Shown here piece after piece: positions 1 to 8,018 of a stretch of 22,097 bases of DNA. Position 1 is the first letter of the stretch. Each line of letters opens with the position of its first letter. The notes below the pieces were generated by a model. It made no database searches. It was not told the DNA's origin and was given only the letters and a program-made list of their open reading frames with translations. The position numbers and the translations under genes are program-made. The stretch is from NCBI RefSeq assembly GCF_018853465.1, contig NZ_JABBOU010000012.1:1-22097 (forward strand). The letters run 5' to 3'. This DNA is from Acidithiobacillus montserratensis. GTDB taxonomy: Bacteria; Pseudomonadota; Gammaproteobacteria; Acidithiobacillales; Acidithiobacillaceae.

Positions 1-1
1 C

Positions 2-1891
2 ATGACCCTGGGCGGTTTGACCGCCGCTATTGGCGCCCTGGTGGACCACGCTATTGTCGTCATCGAACGTGGACTGCATGGCCTCCAGGGGCAACCCGCG
101 ACCCGGCGCCAGTCCGCCTTACGTCGCAGTGCCAGCATATTACCGGTAATGAGTCTCGCCACTCTCACCTCCTGCCTGGTTTTCCTGCCCCTGTTATTCC
201 TGTCTGGTACCCTGGGGCTTTTATTCCGGCATATGGCACTGGCCATAGTGATTGCTTTGCTGGCCTCGCAACTGGTGGCCCTACTGGTTACCCCCATCCT
301 GACGGCATGGCTGGCGGGTCGGAGCATTTCGCCCTCGCGAAAATTGCAGCAGATTGAACGTTGGCTTCGACGCCATTATAGCCATTGGCTGATTGCAGGA
401 ATGCGGCGTCCCTACTGGGCCATTCTGCCCATCCTCCTGCTTGCCGGTACCGCCTGGCTGGTAATCACGGTCCTGCCGACAGCCTTTCTGCCGCGCTGGG
501 ATGAAGGCATCATTTCCGTACCCTATCGAACCCGGGTGGGCAGCAGTGTCGCTGAAACCGCCCAAATCGGTCGGTCCTTCATGCAAGTTGCCCTGCGCAA
601 TCCCAATGTGCAAAGCGCCTCTCTCGTAGTGGGTCGCGGCTTTGAATTTCGCCATGCGCCCGCCAACAAAGGGGCCATCACCATCGTCCTCAAGGCAGAT
701 CATCACGACAGCACTGAAGCGGTGATGGCCCATTTCCGCCGACAATTTCGCAGCATGGCTCCCAATCTAATCGGGCTCTCTCTGCATCAAACCATGATCG
801 TCCGCCTGGGAAATCTCTCGGGAGCCCATGCACCCCTGGTCGTTTATTTGTTTGGTTCCCGCTCCAGCGCCCTGCGCAGTGAAGGAAAGCGACTGGCTGT
901 GGCGCTAAAAAACAGCCATGACTTTGCGTCCGTCAATTTCAAGTCGCCCTCCGCTGGCCCGGAAATGAACATCACTCCCAGTCCCATGGCCACCCTCTAT
1001 GGTATTACGCCGGCGGCCATCGCTGCTCAGCTCAAAACCCGCTTCTGGGGAAGACAGGCAGGTTTCCTGCTTCATGGCGAACAGATTTTGCCTATCCGCG
1101 TCACTCTGGCGGGGCAGGCACAAACGCCACAGAGCTTGCCCGCCCTGCCCATCCAGCTACCCGATGGCGAAATGACCACCCTCTCCAGCATTGCTTCTTT
1201 GCATGTGCAGGGCGCCGTTCCCTTTGTGACGCACCAGAATCTGGTCCCCGATGCCTATATGTGGCTGGAACCCAAATCCGGTGAGGGATTGGCCCAGGCT
1301 GCCAGCCACGCGCGAGCGATCATCGCGCGGATGCATCTACCCGGCAATATTACTCCGGTTCTTGGCGGATACTATCGCCAGCAGCGCCAGAGTTTTCAGC
1401 AAATGGCCCTGATTTTGGCGGGCGCGCTGGGGCTATTGCTGGTTCTGTTGGGTTTTCAGTTCAGCAGCCAACGGGCTGCACTGGCCGCACTTCTATCCAT
1501 AGCCCTGGCAGCACCCGGTTCTCTTCTTTTGGTCTGGCTGTGTGGCCTGGACCTCGACAGTACGGCTTTTCTCGGTGTGTTGCTGGTTTTTGCCATTGCA
1601 GTCAACAACGTTATCCTCATTTTTGCCCGTGCCCGCCAGATTGGGGGTAGCCATCCTCGACCGTCTCTGGTGGCCCTCGCTGCCCGACAGCGTTTACGCC
1701 CTGTTCTGATGACCATGCTGGCCGATGTTTTTGGCTTCCTGCCCCTGGCCATAGGTATTGGTCATGGGACAGACCTGTTAAAACCCCTGGCCATTGCTGT
1801 TATGGGAGGACTGCTGCTGTCCATATTCATGTCCCTGTGGCTGGCACCCGTGCTTTATTCAGCGATGACGTATAAAAAAACCACTACTTAA
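2..1891 (+). CDS. RND-family efflux transporter, C-terminal part (5' truncated by window edge)
   Basis: Inner-membrane proton-driven pump subunit of a tripartite efflux system. The visible 629 residues start inside the fourth transmembrane helix: GGLTAAIGALVDHAIVVIER matches the RND TM4 signature with its proton-relay Asp (LVDHAIVV). A second hydrophobic bundle lies at about residues 50-105, a large periplasmic domain at about 160-465 begins with PTAFLPRWDEG, and the last four or five helices run from about 470 to 620. Full-length members have about 1,020-1,050 residues, so roughly 390 N-terminal residues lie upstream; the first ATG is not the real start. The FLPRWDEG element resembles the heavy-metal (CzcA/CusA) branch, but TM4 has Asp-His rather than a typical HME pattern, so the substrate class is open. 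The gene converges on the DUF202 gene 30 nt downstream. Confidence 0.9.
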   Translation: MTLGGLTAAIGALVDHAIVVIERGLHGLQGQPATRRQSALRRSASILPVMSLATLTSCLVFLPLLFLSGTLGLLFRHMALAIVIALLASQLVALLVTPILTAWLAGRSISPSRKLQQIERWLRRHYSHWLIAGMRRPYWAILPILLLAGTAWLVITVLPTAFLPRWDEGIISVPYRTRVGSSVAETAQIGRSFMQVALRNPNVQSASLVVGRGFEFRHAPANKGAITIVLKADHHDSTEAVMAHFRRQFRSMAPNLIGLSLHQTMIVRLGNLSGAHAPLVVYLFGSRSSALRSEGKRLAVALKNSHDFASVNFKSPSAGPEMNITPSPMATLYGITPAAIAAQLKTRFWGRQAGFLLHGEQILPIRVTLAGQAQTPQSLPALPIQLPDGEMTTLSSIASLHVQGAVPFVTHQNLVPDAYMWLEPKSGEGLAQAASHARAIIARMHLPGNITPVLGGYYRQQRQSFQQMALILAGALGLLLVLLGFQFSSQRAALAALLSIALAAPGSLLLVWLCGLDLDSTAFLGVLLVFAIAVNNVILIFARARQIGGSHPRPSLVALAARQRLRPVLMTMLADVFGFLPLAIGIGHGTDLLKPLAIAVMGGLLLSIFMSLWLAPVLYSAMTYKKTTT

Positions 1892-1921
1892 TGAGATTTG
1901 CCAGCAACGCAAGCCGGGTTA

Positions 1922-2563
1922 TCAGACCATGAAAAAGCTCAATAAAGACAAACAAATAAACAGCACAAGCCCATAAAATCCATAGAGTTTATGATGGGGA
2001 TGATAGGCACCCTGATCTACCTGCTTTACCGTGAGGAGAAAACCCCCAAGTCCGACCGCAATATTGAACACTCCCAAGATCAGAAAAATGACATCCATTC
2101 CCGAGAAGCTGGCCTGCAGACTGATGACCCGATGCATCATCAGCGCCAGCTTGGTAAGAAAGAAATCGAATTTTTCCATCACAAATCCGAAAATCACAAT
2201 ACTGATGCCGGTCCTGATCCAGGAAAGAAAGGTGCGTTCTGCCGAAAAATAAATGCGTGGATCCTGAATTTCTTTACTGGTGACCGGATCACCATGATTA
2301 ATATAGCGCAAATCACGCACAAAGAAGTAAAACACCATGAACAGCAAAACCAGCACCGGCCAAGTCAATAGTCGATATAAGTCCTGGAAAAAAGGCACCA
2401 ATCCATAAAAATGCAAGGCCGCCAGCAGCAAGGTCATTTTTTTGGATAGAATACCCGTGCCAAAAGCAATGAACAGAAACTTCAGGTAAGCCAGATACGT
2501 CCTTTCCATGCTCAGGTAGAGTCTGGGCTCACGCACACTCGGCAGTTTTTTTAGCAGTAGCAT
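1922..2563 (-). CDS. Membrane protein with two tandem DUF202-like units
   Basis: Small integral membrane protein of 213 residues, function unknown. The DUF202 signature occurs twice: EPRLYLSMERTYLAYLK at residues 12-28 and DPRIYFSAERTFLSWIRTG at 101-119, each followed by hydrophobic helices (about 26-40 and 68-83; then 117-130, 155-178 and 193-212). Typical DUF202 proteins have one such unit in about 100-120 residues, so this looks like an internal duplication. The second copy keeps the family's W-x-R-T-G element; the first has diverged to Y-L-K-F-L. It starts 36 nt after the stop of the upstream permease gene on the same strand, which suggests co-transcription. No good Shine-Dalgarno sequence precedes the ATG, so translation may depend on the upstream gene or the start may differ. 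DUF202 is also found in yeast Vtc1, but no polyphosphate polymerase domain is present here. Confidence 0.75.
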   Translation of the reverse strand: MLLLKKLPSVREPRLYLSMERTYLAYLKFLFIAFGTGILSKKMTLLLAALHFYGLVPFFQDLYRLLTWPVLVLLFMVFYFFVRDLRYINHGDPVTSKEIQDPRIYFSAERTFLSWIRTGISIVIFGFVMEKFDFFLTKLALMMHRVISLQASFSGMDVIFLILGVFNIAVGLGGFLLTVKQVDQGAYHPHHKLYGFYGLVLFICLSLLSFFMV

Positions 2564-2599
2564 ACGAGTAGTACAGCTTGATTGCTGTTCACGACAGCA

Positions 2600-4228
2600 C
2601 TACGGCGCAGACGGAGGCACTTTATTGCCAAACTGGCGCATGTAAACACGCATGGTTTTATCAGCCACTGAATCCCGAATCGCCAAGTAAAAAACCCCAA
2701 GAGCCAGTATTGCCAATGCTCCCATACTTGGAAAAAAAGCCAACAAACCCTGACCACCAAGATCTTTAGGACCAATCCAGCTCAGCGCCCATAGGCCTAT
2801 GAAGTATGGAAATATCCACCACATGTATTGCCATCCCATCTCCAGCCAGCGTTCTTTTCTGAAAATACCGGAAAAAGCATAAATAGCCAACAAAACAAAC
2901 AAGGTAATAAAAATGAAGTTCAGCGTTCTCAAGCCCGACCAGTAAATAATCCAGGTGGACACGACAAAAGCCAGAGGAGCCAGAACCGGCGCGCCCCACA
3001 AACGAAAAGGACGTTCGAGATGAGGCATAGCTTTACGAATCTGGATCAGGGCAATGGGTCCAATAGAATAGGAAAGTACAGTCATGGAGGCGATGTAACC
3101 TACCATTTTCTGCCAGGAAGGAAATGGCAGGAAAAAGATAATACCCACCAGAAATAATACAATCAATGTAACCCAGGGCACCCCATGCCGATTGATTTTA
3201 TTCAGCCACAGGGGTGCAGCTCCGGTTTCGGAGGTAGCCAGGGTGACACGCGCTGCCGTGGTGGTATAAATCAGGCCCGTACCTGCCGGAGAAATAAACG
3301 CATCCACATACAACAGGGTGGCCAGCCAGCCAATGCCCACTGCTGCCGCCAATGCCGCGAAAGGGCCGTTCACTCCCTGAAAGTGCAGATTCGGCCAACC
3401 ATCCTTGGCCAGATCTGCTGGATTCACCGCTCCCAAAAAAGCCACCTGCACGGCAATATATACCGCCGAAGCAATCAATACCGAGCCGATCACCGCGATG
3501 GGAACATCCCGCTTGGGATTTTTACTTTCCCCAGCCAGATCAATGGCATGGCGAAATCCCAACAGACTGAAAATCACCCCGCCACTGGCGATGGCGATAA
3601 ACATTCCATGCACGTCACTCAGAGTATTGTGCAGACGCATATGGAAATTGCCCGGATGCCAAGCCGAAATAATCAGCATGAGCGCCGTCAGTAATGGAAT
3701 GCCTATTTTCCACCAGGTAGCCGCGTTATTCACCTTGAGCACCCAACCAATTACCATGAAATTGGTCACCACAAACAAACCGAGCATAATAACTGCAATA
3801 AAAAAACCAAATCCACTCAGCAAATCAGTGTGCGGTTGCAATAATCCCGGCCAATAATTGTTGGCATAAGTCAGCACGGCGGTTACTTCCAGAGGGGCAA
3901 TGGAGGCGTAGGACAGAAACAATATCCAGCTCCACATGTGCCCGACAATAGGACCATTACCGACGTGCGCCAGATGCACCACTGCGCCCGCGCGGGGAAT
4001 CATCGGCGCCAGTTCAGCGAATATCAGGGCCAGCAGGAGAATCGCAGCCGCACCCAGAATCCAGGAACCAACTGCCAGAGGCCCAGCCATTTTTGCCGTA
4101 AACAAAGGACCAAAGAGCCATCCAGAACCTATGGAAGCACCGACGCAAGCCAGTATCAGCCCGACCAGTCCACCTTCCCGCTTCAACGTATTATTACCCG
4201 AATTATTGGCTGGTACAGATTCATGCAT
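2600..4228 (-). CDS. APC-superfamily amino acid/polyamine permease
   Basis: Cytoplasmic-membrane secondary transporter, probably for an amino acid or amine; the substrate cannot be read from sequence. Residues about 18-40 contain the APC TM1 signature with the unwound glycine motif (ACVGASIGSGWLFGP), and about 12-14 hydrophobic helices follow. A long loop near the middle carries HAIDLAGESKNPKRDVP, the conserved E-S-x-N-P-x-R-x-I/V-P cytoplasmic motif of APC permeases. Two in-frame ATGs lie 6 nt apart: the first (4234) abuts the GGGGGAGG ribosome site with no spacer, while the second (4228) has 6 nt spacing, so the second is chosen (542 residues). The DUF202 gene follows after 36 nt. Upstream lies an AT-rich regulatory region. 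The family is certain, the specificity unknown. Confidence 0.88.
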   Translation of the reverse strand: MHESVPANNSGNNTLKREGGLVGLILACVGASIGSGWLFGPLFTAKMAGPLAVGSWILGAAAILLLALIFAELAPMIPRAGAVVHLAHVGNGPIVGHMWSWILFLSYASIAPLEVTAVLTYANNYWPGLLQPHTDLLSGFGFFIAVIMLGLFVVTNFMVIGWVLKVNNAATWWKIGIPLLTALMLIISAWHPGNFHMRLHNTLSDVHGMFIAIASGGVIFSLLGFRHAIDLAGESKNPKRDVPIAVIGSVLIASAVYIAVQVAFLGAVNPADLAKDGWPNLHFQGVNGPFAALAAAVGIGWLATLLYVDAFISPAGTGLIYTTTAARVTLATSETGAAPLWLNKINRHGVPWVTLIVLFLVGIIFFLPFPSWQKMVGYIASMTVLSYSIGPIALIQIRKAMPHLERPFRLWGAPVLAPLAFVVSTWIIYWSGLRTLNFIFITLFVLLAIYAFSGIFRKERWLEMGWQYMWWIFPYFIGLWALSWIGPKDLGGQGLLAFFPSMGALAILALGVFYLAIRDSVADKTMRVYMRQFGNKVPPSAP

Positions 4229-4234
4229 AGACAT

Positions 4235-4242
4235 CCTCCCCC
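4235..4242 (-). promoter_or_regulatory. Ribosome binding site deciding the permease start
   Basis: On the minus strand GGGGGAGG directly abuts ATG 4234 and sits 6 nt ahead of ATG 4228. A ribosome site needs a spacer, so initiation at 4228 is favoured. Confidence 0.6.
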
Positions 4243-4306
4243 AAAATCACAAAAAACATTCAGAAATCATATCGAAAAAATAGCAGCGTTATTTATTTTT
4301 TATATT

Positions 4307-4335
4307 GTTATCTCATGTTTACACTGAATTGTCAA
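4307..4335 (-). promoter_or_regulatory. Candidate sigma70-type promoter of the permease operon
   Basis: On the minus strand a perfect TTGACA (-35, 4335-4330), a 17-nt spacer and GATAAC (-10, 4312-4307, 4 of 6 consensus bases) lie about 80 nt upstream of the permease start. The surrounding DNA is very AT-rich, so chance matches are more likely than elsewhere. Confidence 0.45.
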
Positions 4336-4351
4336 TTATTAAATAAAATAA

Positions 4352-4400
4352 CTGCACGAATACCCATAAAATGACAAATAATAAAATTATATTTGTGCAG
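4352..4400. repeat. Nested inverted repeats in AT-rich permease upstream region
   Basis: CTGCACGAAT (4352-4361) and ATTTGTGCAG (4391-4400) form an inverted repeat matching at 9 of 10 positions. A second pair, CAAATA (4375-4380) and TATTTG (4390-4395), lies partly inside it. The repeats sit upstream of the candidate permease promoter and could be a regulator site or an RNA hairpin. The whole stretch 4243-4460 holds no plausible gene. Confidence 0.4.
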
Positions 4401-4503
4401 ATAATTACGCTTATCAATGCCAATATAATTAGCCAAAAATTGACAAAAAAAGCACTACAGGAAACAGGTACAAACAAGAACCGTTGTGCCGGAGAATTTG
4501 GAG

Positions 4504-4661
4504 GCTAGCAGCCTGCCGGGCTTTTCATTTGCATGGAAAATTGGCTTCCGGAGGCCACTTTGCCCGCTTAATTAACGCCCCAATCAGCCCCAAAAAGGCT
4601 ATTCAAAATTCTCAGGGCGAAAATCGGCAGTCGTCCGAAACTAAATCGACAGACTGCTAGC
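4504..4661. mobile_element. 158-bp MITE-like element or insertion-sequence remnant
   Basis: The left end GCTAGCAGCCTGCCG (4504-4518) and the reverse complement of the right end (4647-4661, GCTAGCAGTCTGTCG) match at 13 of 15 positions. The unit between them encodes no ORF of note. Size, terminal inverted repeats and lack of coding capacity fit a miniature inverted-repeat transposable element or a deletion derivative of an IS. I see no convincing target-site duplication at the flanks, and no second copy in this window. Confidence 0.5.
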
Positions 4662-4687
4662 ACATTAGCCAGAAGCATCTGCTGGGT

Positions 4688-5125
4688 TTATCCCTGTTTT
4701 CTCAGGTCAGCAATTTCCCGTTCCAGCTTTTCCAGCCGGGTGAGCACAGCATCGGGATAGGTCGGTTGCCGGATCGATAGAATAGCAGCTGTCAGGGTGT
4801 CCAGTCGGCTGTCCATGCGTTCAGTCAGCGCATCCATTTTTGCGTCCATACGCGAAAAACCCTCTTCCATGCGCTCCCCCAAGTGATCCACACGAGCGTT
4901 GAGGCTTGCACCCATTATGTCAATACGGGCATCCAGGCGCGAAAAACCCTCTTCCGTCCTTTCCGTGAGTCGGTCCACGCGGGCGTCCAGTCGGCCAATA
5001 TCTTGCCGGGTTTCTAGCAGGTCTTTGTCCAGCGCATCGAGACGCAGGCGCAAGGATTCCACGCCGGGGGCAATAACGCCCTCCAGCACCTTGCGTAAGC
5101 TGTCTATGGTTTCCTGGATATCCAT
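4688..5125 (-). CDS. Hypothetical coiled-coil protein with internal repeats
   Basis: I do not recognise a specific family. The 145-residue product is hydrophilic and rich in Arg, Asp, Glu and Leu, with heptad-like spacing throughout, and is predicted by eye to be almost entirely coiled coil, without a signal peptide or membrane segment. TEEGFSRLDARID and MEEGFSRMDAKMD recur 29 residues apart, and the DNA repeats too (near-identical starts at 4851 and 4938, 87 nt apart), indicating recent internal duplication. The start at 5125 (MDIQETIDSLRK) follows GGAGG at 11 nt spacing; an in-frame extension to 5203 adds 26 residues that do not look like coiled coil. The gene stands alone between the MITE-like element and the tRNA genes. 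A structural or DNA/RNA-organising role is possible but not shown. Confidence 0.6.
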   Translation of the reverse strand: MDIQETIDSLRKVLEGVIAPGVESLRLRLDALDKDLLETRQDIGRLDARVDRLTERTEEGFSRLDARIDIMGASLNARVDHLGERMEEGFSRMDAKMDALTERMDSRLDTLTAAILSIRQPTYPDAVLTRLEKLEREIADLRKQG

Positions 5126-5293
5126 CCTGTAATCACCCTCCCTACTCTCGACTTTGTACGCCGCCACTGCTGAGAGGTCAATAATGGTGCTGGTCACCCG
5201 CAATCCTTAAGCTGCAATGCTTTTAGCAACGGTGATGTTATTACCGTCTTGATCCATCCTATGGTTAATCGTCTAATTGCAGCGTAAATTCAA

Positions 5294-5325
5294 ACAAGCG
5301 TTTGCAGGTTTATCAAACCACTTGT
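5294..5325. terminator. Hairpin downstream of tRNA-Cys, possible terminator
   Basis: ACAAG (5294-5298) and TTTG (5301-5304) pair with CAAA (5314-5317) and CTTGT (5321-5325). The plus-strand reading is followed by a run of T (CTTGTTTTTATTT); the minus-strand reading, which would end the tRNA-Cys transcript, has a weaker T-rich tail. The stem is interrupted and AT-rich, so this is tentative. Confidence 0.4.
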
Positions 5326-5332
5326 TTTTATT

Positions 5333-5406
5333 TGGAGGCTAGGCCCGGAATCGAACCGAGGTACGCGGCTTTGCAGGCCGCTGCATGACCACTCTGCCAC
5401 CCAGCC
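5333..5406 (-). tRNA. cysT: tRNA-Cys (anticodon GCA)
   Basis: The minus strand folds as a complete cloverleaf starting GGCTGGG and ending CCTAGCC-T-CCA, with one G-U type wobble in the acceptor stem. The anticodon loop reads CTGCAAA, giving GCA, and the T arm contains GGTTCGAATCC. CCA is genomically encoded. It lies 39 nt downstream of tRNA-Gly on the same strand, as in the E. coli glyW-cysT pair. Confidence 0.97.
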
Positions 5407-5445
5407 TTAAAAGAAAAGGGAAAGCATGAAACTTTCCCTTATTAT

Positions 5446-5520
5446 TGGAGCGGGAAACGAGGCTCGAACTCGCGACCCCAACCTTGGCAAGGTTGTGCTC
5501 TACCACTGAGCTATTCCCGC
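5446..5520 (-). tRNA. glyW: tRNA-Gly (anticodon GCC)
   Basis: The minus strand reads GCGGGAATAGCTCAG at the 5' end and closes with TTCCCGC-T-CCA. The anticodon loop CTTGCCAA gives GCC, and GAGTTCGAGCC marks the T arm. CCA is encoded. It starts 21 nt after the pgsA stop codon, so it is probably processed from the uvrC-pgsA transcript. Confidence 0.97.
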
Positions 5521-5541
5521 ATGAGCGCAAAGATAAAGGGA

Positions 5542-6129
5542 TCAACTTTCCTTGTCAAGGTCAACGCCATGGGCCATCAAACTCGGCCAGGCAGCCCGCA
5601 GATAACCCAGCATGCTCCACAGGGTCATGAAAGCCGCGATAACCAGGAGGACAATCCCCAGGGTTCGTGCCGAGAGCCCCAGCAGGGGCTCGCGGTAGAC
5701 CAGCAACAAAATAGCCAGCATTTGCGTTGTGGCCTTGACCTTGCCAAGCCACGACACCGCCACTTTCTTGCGCTCACCCAGCTCCGCCATCCATTCCCGC
5801 AGAGCGGAGACGGTTATCTCCCGGCCCACAATCACACTGATCAGAATGCCCGCCAGCAAGGGCGGCATCTCCCGCGAGGAGGCAATCAATATCAGAGCCG
5901 TTACCACCATGATTTTGTCCGCTACCGGATCGAGGAAGGTCCCAAAGGGAGACACTCCCTGATAGCGCCGCGCCAGATAGCCATCTGCCCAGTCAGTGAT
6001 AGCCGCAACCGCAAAAACTGCGGTGGCTGCATAGGTGCGTGCTTCCCCGCCCCAGTAAAACAAGGCCACAAAAATGGGCACCAGCAAAATGCGGAGAATG
6101 GTCAGGTAATTGGGTAAACGCTTTATCAC
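5542..6129 (-). CDS. pgsA: CDP-diacylglycerol--glycerol-3-phosphate 3-phosphatidyltransferase
   Basis: Makes phosphatidylglycerol phosphate from CDP-diacylglycerol and glycerol-3-phosphate, the committed step to phosphatidylglycerol and cardiolipin, in the inner membrane. The 195-residue protein has the full CDP-alcohol phosphotransferase motif: D49-G50, A53-R54, G63, D67 and D71 with the exact D-G-x2-A-R-x8-G-x3-D-x3-D spacing. The N-terminus MIKRLPNYLTILRI is the usual PgsA opening, and hydrophobic segments are spread along the chain. Length fits the family (about 180-200). It begins 15 nt after the uvrC stop and is followed by tRNA-Gly and tRNA-Cys, an order also found in E. coli. Confidence 0.96.
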   Translation of the reverse strand: MIKRLPNYLTILRILLVPIFVALFYWGGEARTYAATAVFAVAAITDWADGYLARRYQGVSPFGTFLDPVADKIMVVTALILIASSREMPPLLAGILISVIVGREITVSALREWMAELGERKKVAVSWLGKVKATTQMLAILLLVYREPLLGLSARTLGIVLLVIAAFMTLWSMLGYLRAAWPSLMAHGVDLDKES

Positions 6130-6144
6130 AGTCCGCTGGCTTCC

Positions 6145-8010
6145 TTAATGAAAATGCTCGTAAATACGTTGGGCCAATTCCTGATGAATACCCCCCACTC
6201 TTTGCAGATCTTCCAAACCGGCATCACGAATTCCCTTCAGCCCACCAAAAGCCCGCAGCAAGGCAATGCGGCGCTTGGGGCCAATACCGTCAATATGATC
6301 AAGCTCAGAGTCTTGCCGGGTTTTGGCGCGCCTGGCACGATGTCCGGTAATCGCAAAGCGATGGGCCTCATCCCTGATTTCCTGAATCACCAGCAAGGCC
6401 GGATCATCCGGCGGCAATTGCCGCGCATCTGCCCAGCCAGACACATGCAACAGCTCCATACCCGGGCGCCGCGTTGTCCCTTTGGAAACCCCGCAGAGCT
6501 GTATCTGATCAATTTCCAGCATAGCCAGGGCGGCCTCAGCACGGGCCAACTGTCCCGGTCCGCCGTCAATCAGGACGATCTCCGGCAGAGCCAATCCCTC
6601 TTTTTTCAGACGACCGTAGCGACGGTAAACCGCTTGCTCGATGGCCGCATAATCATCTCCACCCGTGACATCGCGGATATTGAAACGGCGATAAGCCTCT
6701 TTCATGGCACCATCTTCACCGAAAACCACACAGGAGGCTACCGCCGCCTCACCACGGGTATGGCTGATATCAAAACATTCCACTCTCTGAGGTAATTCCG
6801 GGAGTTCAAAAAATTCCTGCAGCAGCAACATCCTTCTCCGTCCGGCGCTGGCTTGCTGGCCGCGCTGACGCAAGGCACTCAGGGCATTGGTCTGGGCCAT
6901 GGTCATCCAGCGCTTACGGGGCCCCCGCTGCGGCGCATCCATCGCTACTTTATGCCCTGACTGGGTCATGAGTGCTTCGGTGACTGCAGCACAGTTTCGA
7001 GGCAGCACATTGACCAGCAAATTTCCCGGAATATCCTTGTTAGTATAGAACTGCATGAGGAAACCAGCCATGACATCGGGTCCGCGCAGGTCTTCGGCAT
7101 GCTGTGGAAACAAGGAACGACCGCCCAACTGCCGTCCGTTACGAATAAAGCTGATAAAAATCACCCATTGCCCATTTTCCTGAATCAGCGCAATCACATC
7201 AAAATCACCACCACCAGCCTGGGCCACATACTGGCGCTCCTGAATTTTCGACAAGGCGGCAATCTGATCCCGGCGCCGGGCCGCTTCTTCAAAATCCAGC
7301 TGCTCTGCGGCTTGCTGCATCCGCTCTCCAAGATTGCGGATGGCTTCATCACTGCGCCCTTCCAGAAAACGTATGGTATCACTCACATCCTGCGCGTAAT
7401 CCTCGGCAAGAATATGCCCGACACAGGGGCCACTGCAGCGTTGGATCTGATATTGCAGACAGGCCCGACTGCGATTACGGAAGGTATGCTCTTCGCAGGT
7501 GCGCAGACGAAAGGCTTTTTGCAGTAATACCATGCTTTCACGCAAGGCAGTCACAGCGGGATAGGGACCAAAATATTGGCCTTTTTGCTTTTGTGCGCCA
7601 CGATGCAGACGCATGGGCGGGAAAGGCTCAGCCGACGCAATCAACAAATACGGATAACTTTTATCATCGCGCAACAAAATATTATAGGGGGGATGATGGC
7701 GCTTGATGAGGTTGGCCTCCAGCACCAGGGCCTCGGTTTCCGTATGGGTAACCAACACCTCGACTCGCTGCACCTGCGCCAGCATAGCCAAGGTTTTGGG
7801 ACTATGACGCTGCTTCTGGAAATACGAACTCACCCGGCGTTTCAAATTGCGGGCTTTACCCACATAAAGTAAACGCCGACCCTTGCCATACATCTGATAA
7901 ATACCGGGATGGCTGGTCAGGGTGCGCAAAAAACCCGACAAATCAAAAGGTTCTTCTGAATCGGCTAGCGCTTGCGCCGGTTTTTCAGGAAGATTCTGGA
8001 TCATCATCAT
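6145..8010 (-). CDS. uvrC: Excinuclease ABC subunit C
   Basis: Dual-incision endonuclease of nucleotide excision repair, recruited by UvrB. Domains in order: GIY-YIG nuclease (GIY at residues 36-38, YVG at 49-51, followed by KARNLKRRVSSYF), a cysteine cluster (CEEHTF...CLQYQIQRCSGPC), the UVR motif that contacts UvrB (EQLDFEEAARRRDQIAAL), the RNase H-like nuclease half (ECFDISHTRGE, IVLIDGGPGQL with its catalytic Asp residues) and a C-terminal tandem helix-hairpin-helix (HIDGIGPKRRIALLRAFGG). The 621-residue length is normal. The start is within three consecutive ATGs and no strong Shine-Dalgarno is visible; about 20 extra residues precede the point where E. coli UvrC begins to align. Only 8 nt separate it from the DUF971 gene upstream. 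Confidence 0.96.
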   Translation of the reverse strand: MMMIQNLPEKPAQALADSEEPFDLSGFLRTLTSHPGIYQMYGKGRRLLYVGKARNLKRRVSSYFQKQRHSPKTLAMLAQVQRVEVLVTHTETEALVLEANLIKRHHPPYNILLRDDKSYPYLLIASAEPFPPMRLHRGAQKQKGQYFGPYPAVTALRESMVLLQKAFRLRTCEEHTFRNRSRACLQYQIQRCSGPCVGHILAEDYAQDVSDTIRFLEGRSDEAIRNLGERMQQAAEQLDFEEAARRRDQIAALSKIQERQYVAQAGGGDFDVIALIQENGQWVIFISFIRNGRQLGGRSLFPQHAEDLRGPDVMAGFLMQFYTNKDIPGNLLVNVLPRNCAAVTEALMTQSGHKVAMDAPQRGPRKRWMTMAQTNALSALRQRGQQASAGRRRMLLLQEFFELPELPQRVECFDISHTRGEAAVASCVVFGEDGAMKEAYRRFNIRDVTGGDDYAAIEQAVYRRYGRLKKEGLALPEIVLIDGGPGQLARAEAALAMLEIDQIQLCGVSKGTTRRPGMELLHVSGWADARQLPPDDPALLVIQEIRDEAHRFAITGHRARRAKTRQDSELDHIDGIGPKRRIALLRAFGGLKGIRDAGLEDLQRVGGIHQELAQRIYEHFH

Positions 8011-8018
8011 ACCGGCAT

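Noticed and set aside
2828..4327. Several plus-strand frames opposite the permease gene
   Set aside because: They are antisense shadows of the permease: rich in Gln, Arg, His and Pro with no domain, and the minus frame encodes a clear APC transporter.
5126..5290. A 16-codon minus-strand ORF (MDQDGNNITVAKSIAA) and the 26-residue upstream extension of the coiled-coil gene as separate genes
   Set aside because: Too short, no clear ribosome site and no family resemblance; nothing distinguishes them from chance.
5445..5630. Open frames across the tRNA-Gly and tRNA-Cys genes on both strands
   Set aside because: They are translations of tRNA sequence and of the pgsA antisense strand.
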